44,516 nucleotides of DNA. Origin: a virus. Location: IMG/VR virus record IMGVR_UViG_3300044713_000162, positions 1-44,516 of that record, one strand, 5' to 3'. This document shows, piece after piece, positions 6,110 to 13,314 of the stretch; position 1 is the stretch's first letter; the number at the start of each line of letters is the position of its first letter. The notes beneath the pieces are model-generated. The model made no database searches, was not told where the DNA came from, and saw nothing but the letters and a program-made list of their open reading frames with translations. The position numbers and the translations under genes are program-made.

Positions 6110-6463
6110 TTACAGCGAGAGTCCGTCGAGGGCGACCGCGGCGTTCGCCAGCATGCGCGCCAGGCGGATGTAGTTGATCGCGACCGTGCGATCCATTCCA
6201 GGCGGGCAGTTTTGCAGAATCACTTCGGCAAAATTCTTTCCGGCTTGGTTGATCGCTGCGAACTTCGCCAGCGTGGTCGGCGTGGGCGGGTGATAGTTAA
6301 AAAGCGCGTCGACGATCTGGGCCTCGGTCATCAGCGGCCGGTTGCAGCCCGCGCTCATCTGGTCGCAATGTTCACGTTCCCACATTGCACGCTTCTCGCG
6401 GGCTTCGCGAATTTCGCGCGGCTCAACTCCCTGCGTCTTTTCGACATCGGCTTCTGGGTACAT
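6110..6463 (-). CDS. Acb2/Tad1-family cyclic-nucleotide sponge (anti-CBASS/anti-Thoeris) candidate
   Basis: The start ATG 6463 gives 117 residues; a TTG at 6499 is possible. The C-terminal 65 residues match the pattern of the Acb2/Tad1 helical-hairpin family as I know it: F-x-YH-x-P at residues 55-60, then a helix with AGKNFAEVI around K76, a CPP turn, and a second helix reading ARMLANAAVAL at 102-112. Acb2 oligomers bind and sequester cyclic di- and trinucleotides that activate CBASS effectors; relatives bind Thoeris signals. An extra basic N-terminal extension of about 48 residues is present. The gene leads a short unit diverging from an operator-controlled gene. The family call rests on motif recall, not on an alignment. 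Confidence 0.72.
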   Translation of the reverse strand: MYPEADVEKTQGVEPREIREAREKRAMWEREHCDQMSAGCNRPLMTEAQIVDALFNYHPPTPTTLAKFAAINQAGKNFAEVILQNCPPGMDRTVAINYIRLARMLANAAVALDGLSL

Positions 6464-6525
6464 GCGGCCACTGTACTTTCGTGCGCTATTGTCGAGCAAG
6501 GTTCCCGAAGTAACCAGCTGTGCTA

Positions 6526-6567
6526 GAGTTTGTTAACAAACCCCAAGCGAGTTTGTTAACAAACCCC
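6526..6567. promoter_or_regulatory. Tandem palindromic operators
   Basis: The perfect 14-bp palindrome GTTTGTTAACAAAC occurs at 6528-6541 and 6551-6564, within a 19-base direct repeat (6526-6544 and 6549-6567). The centres are 23 bp apart, about two helical turns, so two dimers would bind the same DNA face. The sites lie 20-60 bases before the rightward gene at 6584 and in the divergent region of the leftward unit. A repressor would control one or both. Confidence 0.75.
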
Positions 6568-6583
6568 CAGGAGGGAACCAAAC

Positions 6584-6967
6584 ATGGGCCGTCCCCGTCC
6601 CGCGCAAGTCTGCTGCTCCTCGAAATGCCGCCGTGAAATTCAGCCCACCGAGAAGGGCATCGCCGTCACCCTGTTCGCGCAAACCCTGGGCATGGGCACG
6701 CGCAAAACGTCCAAGTCCGAACGGCTCTATCTCTGCCCCCAGTGCGCCTTCCGCGTGGCCAGCGACACCGAGCCCTCGAAAAACGCGCCGGTCGATCTGG
6801 CTTTCTTCCGCGTGCTGCTCGACATCGCGGGCCTCGATTCCGCCGTGACCGATGCGATGGTCGAGCAACTGCAGGAGCGCCGCCAGGCGATTCTCTATCC
6901 CACGGCCCAGCTCGGCGAGGGGGAAATCCTTCCGCCCCCGCCGCGGCGCTTGCGCGAAGCCAGCTAG
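6584..6967 (+). CDS. Lone rightward gene, zinc-binding protein, 127 aa
   Basis: The start ATG 6584 follows CAGGAGGGAACCAAAC, a strong ribosome site. The N-terminal half has CCSSKC (residues 10-15) and CPQC (about 51-54), a zinc-binding arrangement. The C-terminal half is helical, then proline-rich. Two identical operators lie immediately upstream, so this gene is tightly regulated and may be a regulator or an immunity factor. Its stop overlaps that of the converging gene by CTAG. No family is recognised. Confidence 0.75.
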   Translation: MGRPRPAQVCCSSKCRREIQPTEKGIAVTLFAQTLGMGTRKTSKSERLYLCPQCAFRVASDTEPSKNAPVDLAFFRVLLDIAGLDSAVTDAMVEQLQERRQAILYPTAQLGEGEILPPPPRRLREAS

Positions 6968-7284
6968 ACCAACTTCTTGATGTTGGCGATCTGCCCTTTC
7001 ACGTCGGCGATCAGCGTCTGGTCGAGGCCTGCGTTCAGCAGATTCTGTTCGGCCGCAGCGTCGCCCTTGTCGAGGATGTCGGCCACCGATTCGAGCAGGC
7101 TCACTCCGATGTTGATGTAGGTGGACGCTCCCGGAATCACGGCGTTGGCGACGGCTTCCACTTCAGGCGCGTCGGCCGCGACTTTTTCCACCGCGACATC
7201 CACGTCCGCGGCGGCTTTTGCGATGTCGGCTTTCAGCTTCTGGGCTTCGGCGACGGCTTTGGCGATGACACCTTTGAAACTCAT
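6964..7284 (-). CDS. Helical protein at the end of the late unit, 106 aa
   Basis: The start ATG 7284 overlaps the upstream stop as ATGA. It is an Ala/Val/Asp-rich helical protein with heptad-like spacing in residues 1-45 and a GASTYINIGVSLLESV segment in the middle. It lies directly after the lysis genes, so a lysis accessory or a small virion protein are both possible. No motif allows a choice. Its stop overlaps the rightward gene. Confidence 0.7.
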   Translation of the reverse strand: MSFKGVIAKAVAEAQKLKADIAKAAADVDVAVEKVAADAPEVEAVANAVIPGASTYINIGVSLLESVADILDKGDAAAEQNLLNAGLDQTLIADVKGQIANIKKLV

Positions 7285-7592
7285 TTGGTTTTCTCCTCAG
7301 TTTGAAATCGAGCCAGGTTGTCCGCGGCCAGCATGTCCTCTGGCACGGTGAGCGTTAAAAATCCTTTGGTCTGTAAATTCCGCAGCGAGAGATACACCGC
7401 GGTCGCGGCATCTTTCAGGGCTTGCCCTTCGCCCGTGATCAGCACCCACTTGGCCGAGCCCGAGCGCCACATGGCCGAGATCCACGCGGAATAGGCGGAG
7501 CTGACGAGCGCGTTGATGACTTCGCGTTCGAGTCCGGCGGTCTTCCCGCCCTCGAACATCGAAACCGGATCGGGGAAATCGACTAAGCCCAT
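7281..7592 (-). CDS. Unknown protein in the lysis region, 103 aa
   Basis: The start ATG 7592 lies two bases after the holin candidate's stop. The sequence is soluble, with a central helix rich in Ala, Ser and Trp (SSAYSAWISAMWRSG) and later TVPEDMLAADN. No family is recognised. Close packing between the holin candidate and the last gene suggests co-expression with lysis. Confidence 0.7.
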   Translation of the reverse strand: MGLVDFPDPVSMFEGGKTAGLEREVINALVSSAYSAWISAMWRSGSAKWVLITGEGQALKDAATAVYLSLRNLQTKGFLTLTVPEDMLAADNLARFQTEEKTK

Positions 7593-7594
7593 AG

Positions 7595-7837
7595 CTATAC
7601 CTGCGGCGGAGCGTTCAACTTGCCGAGGTTCGACGGAATTTCGAGCGCGATGACCGCGGTGATGCCGCCGTGCAATCCCGCCCAGAAATATCCCTTGAGA
7701 CAGACTTCGGTGAGACAACCATGCGCGTCGGCGAAGGCGTGCTTCACCGCCGCGACGAACGCTCCCCCGGCCAGCATGATTACGACTTGCACGGGATGGG
7801 GCAGGGAATTCCACCAGGCGCGAACTTTGGTGAGCAT
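7595..7837 (-). CDS. Putative holin, 80 aa
   Basis: The start ATG 7837 follows AAAGGATC. Two hydrophobic helices are visible, at residues about 17-35 (VQVVIMLAGGAFVAAVKHAF) and 48-66, joined by a short loop with two cysteines. Size, two spans and position next to the endolysin fit a class II holin, which forms membrane lesions that release endolysin at the end of infection. The identification rests on topology and neighbourhood only. Confidence 0.65.
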   Translation of the reverse strand: MLTKVRAWWNSLPHPVQVVIMLAGGAFVAAVKHAFADAHGCLTEVCLKGYFWAGLHGGITAVIALEIPSNLGKLNAPPQV

Positions 7838-7860
7838 GTGAGTTGATCCTTTCGGGAGGG

Positions 7861-8277
7861 TTACTGCCAGGTGCCGGTCTGAATCTGAATCGAAAGTCGT
7901 GTGGCCCGCGGCCCCACTTGCCGCGCCCAGAGCGAATCGAGCATCGCGCCCGCCGCCCCGGAGAAATTGCCCGCCTGCATCTTGGCGAGAAAATCGTGGA
8001 ACTCTAGAAGCCCCCCGATGCCCATGTTGAATGTCATGTTGAGCAGCGCCCCTTTTCTCACGTCGTCGAGGGTCGCGGTCCAGGGCAACTTCGCGGCGAG
8101 GTCGGCGGTCGCGTCGGCGATGTCGTTGGCGAGAAGCAGTTGCGCTTCCTGAAAGCTGATGCCCTTGTCCGAGAGATTGCGTCCCACGCCGATCGTGAGT
8201 TTCCCCACCGAGTCGGGGTAGGGCTTCAGGCGCAGCTCCTCGTCGCGCACGAGCTGGTCTTTTAAATTGGAGATCAT
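7861..8277 (-). CDS. Endolysin, T4-type lysozyme (GH24)
   Basis: This 138-residue protein carries the GH24 catalytic triad with exact T4 spacing: Glu13, Asp22 and Thr28 within DEELRLKPYPDSVGKLTIG, followed by GVGRNL. T4 lysozyme has Glu11, Asp20 and Thr26. It hydrolyses the MurNAc-GlcNAc bond of peptidoglycan. There is no signal peptide, so it needs the holin encoded just downstream. It is somewhat shorter than T4's 164 residues but keeps the downstream TFNMGIGGLLEF helix. No Shine-Dalgarno is obvious before ATG 8277. Confidence 0.93.
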   Translation of the reverse strand: MISNLKDQLVRDEELRLKPYPDSVGKLTIGVGRNLSDKGISFQEAQLLLANDIADATADLAAKLPWTATLDDVRKGALLNMTFNMGIGGLLEFHDFLAKMQAGNFSGAAGAMLDSLWARQVGPRATRLSIQIQTGTWQ

Positions 8278-8342
8278 GTTCTAAGAAACTCGGAAGCGAG
8301 CGTTCATAGCTTTGAGTTAAGGCAGGGAAGGGAAGCGGAAAT

Positions 8343-10037
8343 CTAGTACGTTACCCAGTTGGTGCCGTTGCACATGACCGGAGCCACTACCGCGCCGCCG
8401 CTCGCATAGGTTCCGAGAAACGTCGGCGTGGTCGCATCACTCACCACGGTGCGTCCGCCTTTCCGGGCGCTGTTGCAGGCCGGAATCGCAGTTCCCGCGG
8501 CGCTGTAAATCACGCTCGGAATCAGCACCCCGGAGTAGTCCATACAGACCAGCAGGGTTCCCGGCGTGGTTCCCGTGGCCGTTCCGTCGTGCCAGGTCTG
8601 TTGGCAGTTGGTCCCGGTCAGATTGGTGGCCGTCAGTTGCGGATCGACGGACAAAGCCGTGGTGGGTCCGCTGGTCGTGCCCGTGATGGTGGGATTGATG
8701 TTCACGCCGATAAAACTCGTGCTGCCGGCGGTGGGATCAAATTCCGTGCCCACCCAGACGCCAATATTTTTCGAGGAGCCGGAAGCGGGCTGAAACAGCT
8801 CTTTCCCGTAGCCTCCGATCGTGCCGCTTAAATTGATTCCCCCGAGCACGATCCCGTAGTTGGGTCCGGTCGTGTTGGTGCGCGTGACCTGGCCGCCGAT
8901 ATCCACGTCCGCCGCGCCCCCGGTTCCGGCATTCCCCAGCAGTCCCGTGCTCGTCGCCGCCGCTTGCGCGAAGAAATTGTAGCCTTGGCTGTTGGTGACC
9001 CCGTCGCTCGGTTGCACTCCGATCTGCCCTGCGATATTCGCGAAGCCGTTGTTGATGTTGGCAAATGCGAGTTGCGGTGCCCCTTGCGCGGAGGAATTCA
9101 CCGAGGCGAAGAAGATCGAGCCGCCCGCGTTGGCCGGGTTGTTCCCGGTGAGGGAAAAGAACAGGCTGGGATTGTTGTTTCCGATGTTTCCCTTCGAGAA
9201 AATGTCCCACTGCATCTGCTGCGAAATGGTGCCGGTCCAGCTGTTGGCGGTAAATTCCAGAGCCGGCGTCGTGTTGACCGACGTCGCAGTGGCCGTCGCG
9301 GAGTTGAGGAATTGCAACACGCCCAGCGGCGCGGAGCCGGCCACTTGCTTCAGGGTGAGAGTGCTTTGCGCCGACGAAGCGGTGACCCCGCTCTCGGCCA
9401 CGCTGGCCTGATTGGCATGGTTGCTGGGATCGTCGAAGGTGATCGAGGTCGCCGTGTTGGTGATGAGGGAAACCGGCACGCCGTTCAGCCAGGTGCAGGT
9501 CGTAAAACCGGCGAAGGTCACGATGGCCCCCACGCCCAGCGGTCCCGCTTGATTGGTGGGGAACACCGTCATGCCCGTTCCCGTGAGAGTGACCACTCCG
9601 GAAGTTTCCGCGCAATGGGAAACCAGTCCCGCCGCCATCGTGGTCGAAGTGCCGGGAATATCCTGCAGCGTCCAGCCGTCCGTCGCCGAAGCCAGCGTCG
9701 GTCCCCACCAGGTGCCGTTCCATCCCGCGTAGGGCGAGGATTGCGGCGTCGAGGAAGTCGCGGGCGTCGAGTTGGTCAAGTTGAAGTTGCTGCTGCCCCC
9801 GCTCCCTCCGCTGGCCAGAACCCAGCTTCCGCCCGGAGTGGGGCAGGTGTAGATGTTCCCGTTCGAACTGTTCATGTAAATCACGTTCGTTCCGGGACAG
9901 GTGCCCGAGGGCGCACCCACACCAACTTGCATGCTGATGGGATAGTTCGACGGGCCGGGCGCGCCCTGCGCGAAGACCAGCGCACTCGCAAACAACAGCA
10001 GAGCAGGCAGAAGAGAGAGAAAGTTTTTGATTTTCAT
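8343..10037 (-). CDS. Fibre-like protein with Sec signal peptide, 564 aa
   Basis: The start ATG 10037 overlaps the upstream stop as ATGA. Residues 1-24 form a clear signal peptide (MKIKNF, a Leu/Ala core, then VFAQ). The mature protein is Gly/Thr/Ser/Asn-rich beta sequence, with no catalytic motif, ending near a repeat-like ATTPTFLGTYASGG region typical of fibre or host-recognition proteins. It lies at the distal end of the late unit, where phages keep tail fibres. A Sec signal on a virion protein is unusual, because virions assemble in the cytoplasm. It may be exported instead, or the signal may be retained. The fibre role is inferred. Confidence 0.7.
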   Translation of the reverse strand: MKIKNFLSLLPALLLFASALVFAQGAPGPSNYPISMQVGVGAPSGTCPGTNVIYMNSSNGNIYTCPTPGGSWVLASGGSGGSSNFNLTNSTPATSSTPQSSPYAGWNGTWWGPTLASATDGWTLQDIPGTSTTMAAGLVSHCAETSGVVTLTGTGMTVFPTNQAGPLGVGAIVTFAGFTTCTWLNGVPVSLITNTATSITFDDPSNHANQASVAESGVTASSAQSTLTLKQVAGSAPLGVLQFLNSATATATSVNTTPALEFTANSWTGTISQQMQWDIFSKGNIGNNNPSLFFSLTGNNPANAGGSIFFASVNSSAQGAPQLAFANINNGFANIAGQIGVQPSDGVTNSQGYNFFAQAAATSTGLLGNAGTGGAADVDIGGQVTRTNTTGPNYGIVLGGINLSGTIGGYGKELFQPASGSSKNIGVWVGTEFDPTAGSTSFIGVNINPTITGTTSGPTTALSVDPQLTATNLTGTNCQQTWHDGTATGTTPGTLLVCMDYSGVLIPSVIYSAAGTAIPACNSARKGGRTVVSDATTPTFLGTYASGGAVVAPVMCNGTNWVTY

Positions 10038-11311
10038 TTGGGACCGATCGCGAACCAGGTGTAGGGGGCTCCATCGGAGCTGTTGACGGTGACGCTTGTA
10101 TTCGTGATGCTGCCGGAGTAGTTGGTCGTTCCGATTCCCCCGGTGGTGAAGAGCACGACCGGCGTCCCGCTGAAGGCAGGGCTGAAGGTGATCGTGCCCG
10201 AGCCGGTGCCGGTGCCGAACTCGATGCGCAGCCCGGAGGACGGGGCAGTGATTGGTCCAGTGCCCGTTCCGGCATCGACGCAATTCCCGTTCGCATCCGT
10301 CGTCACCCCATCGCCAGAGGTGAACGATCCGGTGCAGGCGAAGAAATTCGCGCCCGTCGAGCCCTGCACGCCCGTTAAAGTCTGCGAGCCGCCGACTTTG
10401 TAGGAGAGCGCATCGAACGGTCCGGCAAACGCGGAATCATCGCCCAGGCGAAGTTGCAGGCCGGTCGAAACCGGCTTCAGCATGGGGAACGAGGAAGTGA
10501 ATCCCCCGAACCACAATTTCGCGGTCGCTCCGGTCAGCGCGAAGCCGCCGGCAAAACTGGCCGTGCCCACGTCGGAGGAGTTGACGCCCAGGCCTTCGTT
10601 GGCGTTGTTGGCGAAGTTGCGCCAGAAAATCGAATCGGAGTTTGCCAGGGCGACGGCGCCGGCGGTGGCGGGATTGCTTGCAGTCGAGAGGAACTGCGCC
10701 GCGGAACTCGTGGCGGTGGCGGCCACATTCGCCGCGCTGATGTTCGCCGTCGAAACGATGTTTCCGGTGGAGAAGTTGGCGCAGGTGTTGGGTACGCCTC
10801 CAAAGGAGCCGGCATCGTTCGCTTCCAGTTCGCAGTTGGAGCCGCCCGGCGAACCGACGGCCACCGTGGTGACGAACGGCCCCATCGAAATTCCATTCAC
10901 GGTGAGCGTGTAGGCATAGGTGCCGGAGGGCGTGTAGACGCCCAGGTTGCCGAAATTGTCGCCCGTCGCCTGGCAGGTGTTTGAATCCTGCAGCACGATC
11001 TGCGCGTTGGTCGGGCATGGCGAGACCGAAGTCAGAGAAGGGTACGTGTTGGCAAAATTGGTGCACGGGATCGCGTTCGCAGGGTAGTTGCACCATTGCA
11101 GGCTCACACCCGGCAGAGCCACCAGGAAAGGCAGCCCGGAGCCGGAAGTGGTCACCGCCCCGGCCGAGCCCGGCGCTCCTAAATCCCAGCGCGTGTTCTG
11201 GGCGTGGGCGACCCCACTTAGGTAACAGACCGTAACCAACACCAAAGTGAGCCAGGCGATCGGGCTTCGGTGGTCTGGCGGACGGAGCTGGGGTGAGAGA
11301 AGATTAGTCAT
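10034..11311 (-). CDS. Fibre-like protein with Sec signal peptide, 425 aa
   Basis: The start ATG 11311 gives MTNLLSPQL, a long n-region, a hydrophobic core and a cleavage site of the form VAHA-QNT at about residue 38. A TTG at 11344 would add 11 residues. The mature part is Gly/Ser/Thr/Asn-rich beta sequence with cysteines spaced through residues 70-110, and ends GAPYTWFAIGPK. It is coupled by ATGA to the second fibre-like gene and resembles it in composition. The likely role is host recognition or a secreted adhesin; the sequence alone cannot decide. Confidence 0.7.
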   Translation of the reverse strand: MTNLLSPQLRPPDHRSPIAWLTLVLVTVCYLSGVAHAQNTRWDLGAPGSAGAVTTSGSGLPFLVALPGVSLQWCNYPANAIPCTNFANTYPSLTSVSPCPTNAQIVLQDSNTCQATGDNFGNLGVYTPSGTYAYTLTVNGISMGPFVTTVAVGSPGGSNCELEANDAGSFGGVPNTCANFSTGNIVSTANISAANVAATATSSAAQFLSTASNPATAGAVALANSDSIFWRNFANNANEGLGVNSSDVGTASFAGGFALTGATAKLWFGGFTSSFPMLKPVSTGLQLRLGDDSAFAGPFDALSYKVGGSQTLTGVQGSTGANFFACTGSFTSGDGVTTDANGNCVDAGTGTGPITAPSSGLRIEFGTGTGSGTITFSPAFSGTPVVLFTTGGIGTTNYSGSITNTSVTVNSSDGAPYTWFAIGPK

Positions 11312-11519
11312 GATCAAACCAACCGCGCGGTGTCCGTTTTGCAATGAGGCGAAGAGTCATTTCACCGACCTCGATATCTGCTGCATTTGCGACGACTGCG
11401 TACTTGCCGGCAAAGCCAAATTTCTCGGCATCACCAAGCCCGATTCTCCCGGCGTCACTCCGGTTGGGGGAGAGATCGCGCGCCTCGCGCGGCTCGCGCC
11501 TGGGCCAAACTTCGCGTAA
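11310..11519 (+). CDS. Small rightward zinc-finger protein, 69 aa
   Basis: ATG 11310 lies within the palindrome TCATGA shared with the divergent fibre gene start (11311). The N-terminus has CPFC and then CCICDDC, a four-cysteine zinc cluster resembling the ClpX N-terminal zinc-binding domain. The last 65 bases overlap the 3' end of the leftward ejection-protein gene in antisense. The cysteine pattern supports a real gene, but there is no strong ribosome site. Confidence 0.5.
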   Translation: MIKPTARCPFCNEAKSHFTDLDICCICDDCVLAGKAKFLGITKPDSPGVTPVGGEIARLARLAPGPNFA

Positions 11520-13314
11520 GAAGATCAGTCAGGTCTTCGTTCTCGCCGGGAACCTGCGGCGCGCCTTGCTCCTGGATGCTTGCCGCGTGCTCTCTCAGGC
11601 GGTTTAAGAGCGGATCGGCGGTTCCTGCCGGTGCTGCTGTGGCTGGCGCGGCTGTCGGCGGTGCCTCTGAAGGCTCGGCCGCGATCGGCCGGGCTGTTAC
11701 TTCACCAGGCCGCGCAATCCGAGTGACGGCGCTCTCGGGAACTTCACCGTGAAACTTGAACCAGTTCGGGCCATTGGGACCGGGCCGGGCGGAAAATCCC
11801 GGCGCTTGGCTCAGATCAGTCGAGATCAACTCCTGCGGCTGGCCTTCGATGTCCTCTCGGCCCGGCATCATGCTCTCGGCTTCGGCTTGTGAGGCCGTAG
11901 CTTGTGCATGGCCCGCAGGACGATAAGGAATTCCTTCCTCGCCAATTGAGCGAGAGCGATAAACGCGGGCTTGAGCGGTTTGGCTGGGCGAAGGGATATC
12001 CTGCGCGGGTTTCGCTTTCGCGGGGCCGGTGTACTCGTCCAATCCGCCGGCGAAGGGTTTGTTCTCTGATGTGGCGTCGAGCGGTTTCGCGATGCGGGGC
12101 TTCGGTTCGTCGAGCCCGCCGGCGAACGGTTTGTTTTCGGTGGTGGCGTCGAGTTCTTTCGGCAGCTCGCGCGGGATTGCCTCTGGCGTGGCTTTCGGCG
12201 TGGCGATCCGCCCGAGAGCGGTGCTCGGTTCGACAGCCGGTTGCCCGCCAGTTTGCAATCCGCGCGCCTGCGTGACTTCCGCCGGCAACTTCGGCGCGGT
12301 GGCTTCCCAGTTCTTTTTCACCTTGCCGAGCGCGCGCACGCCAGGAATATCTTCGGCGACATCCGCGGCCGTTTTTCCCGCGGTGCGTGCGATCCGGTTG
12401 ACGGCCGCGCCTGGGGTCCTCGCAGCTTCTGCGCCGGCTCCGATCGCTCTGCCTGCGCCTTCGGTCGCGGCCGCAGTGAGCGCCTGGCCGGCCAGATCGC
12501 CGGAAGTGTCTTGCAAGGCTTTCCCGTAATGACTGAGCGGATCGGGCGAGGCGTTGATGTCGTGAATTGCTGCGGGAATTTGTGTTGCATCTTTGGCGGT
12601 CTGTCCAATCCCTCGCAGTGTGCGATACGCTGGCAGCGCGAGACGAGCCCGCGGGTCAGTGCCGACGATCGCTTCTTCATCCGCTCCGTGTGTGCGGGGA
12701 TCGAGCGTTTCGCCGATGCCGCGGACGGCGCTGCGAATCCCGCGCCCGACCGATTGCACTCCACTCAACGTCGGGTTGTACCAGGGACCACTGAGCGGAA
12801 TCTCTTTGTCGAGAAAGCCGGGCTCTTCTTTTTTCTCGGCCGTGTCGGTCTTCGGCGCGTACTTCGCCCAGGGGCCTGGCTCGGCGGAACCTTGGCCCGC
12901 GGCCGGCGCTGCGGCTGGAGCCTTCGCGTATTTCTCCCACGGCATGGCGGGTGCGGCGGCGCTCATCTTGGCTCCAACTTCGCGGCCCATTTCCGGCTGA
13001 ATCTCTGCGGGCAGCGGATTCGACACATCCATCTGCGGCGTGCCTGACCAGTTCTCACGGTTGAAGCTGACGCCTTGCGGCAGTCGCGTGATCGGGATGG
13101 TTGATTCAGAATCATCGTGCGGACGAATGTGTGTTGGGTTGGGGAGAACTCTTCCGCCGAAATCAGCGGGCGCGGTTTCGCTCGGTTCCGCCAGGCCGCC
13201 GGCTTCAAGCTGCGAGGGCGAGAGCTGCGAATATTCTTCGTCGGTGAGCGGGCGACTGCGCTGCTCGGCAGGAAGTTTCTGATACTGGTCCCAGGGAATG
13301 GTGCGAGCACTCAC
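11455..13314 (-). CDS. Putative internal/DNA-ejection protein, 619 aa
   Basis: The start GTG 13314 overlaps the upstream stop as GTGA. The protein is Ala/Pro/Glu-rich and mostly disordered. It has repeated PW-x-x-Y motifs (IPWDQYQKLP near the start, then MPWEKYAKAP and GPWAKYAPK), a pattern I associate with podoviral ejection proteins. A helical Ala/Gly-rich segment (about 240-330) could insert in membranes. Two near-identical segments reading LDATxENKPFAGGLDE lie about 22 residues apart. It follows the nozzle-like gene and two other internal-protein candidates. The assignment rests on composition, motif and position. Confidence 0.55.
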   Translation of the reverse strand: MSARTIPWDQYQKLPAEQRSRPLTDEEYSQLSPSQLEAGGLAEPSETAPADFGGRVLPNPTHIRPHDDSESTIPITRLPQGVSFNRENWSGTPQMDVSNPLPAEIQPEMGREVGAKMSAAAPAMPWEKYAKAPAAAPAAGQGSAEPGPWAKYAPKTDTAEKKEEPGFLDKEIPLSGPWYNPTLSGVQSVGRGIRSAVRGIGETLDPRTHGADEEAIVGTDPRARLALPAYRTLRGIGQTAKDATQIPAAIHDINASPDPLSHYGKALQDTSGDLAGQALTAAATEGAGRAIGAGAEAARTPGAAVNRIARTAGKTAADVAEDIPGVRALGKVKKNWEATAPKLPAEVTQARGLQTGGQPAVEPSTALGRIATPKATPEAIPRELPKELDATTENKPFAGGLDEPKPRIAKPLDATSENKPFAGGLDEYTGPAKAKPAQDIPSPSQTAQARVYRSRSIGEEGIPYRPAGHAQATASQAEAESMMPGREDIEGQPQELISTDLSQAPGFSARPGPNGPNWFKFHGEVPESAVTRIARPGEVTARPIAAEPSEAPPTAAPATAAPAGTADPLLNRLREHAASIQEQGAPQVPGENEDLTDLLTRSLAQARAARGARSLPQPE

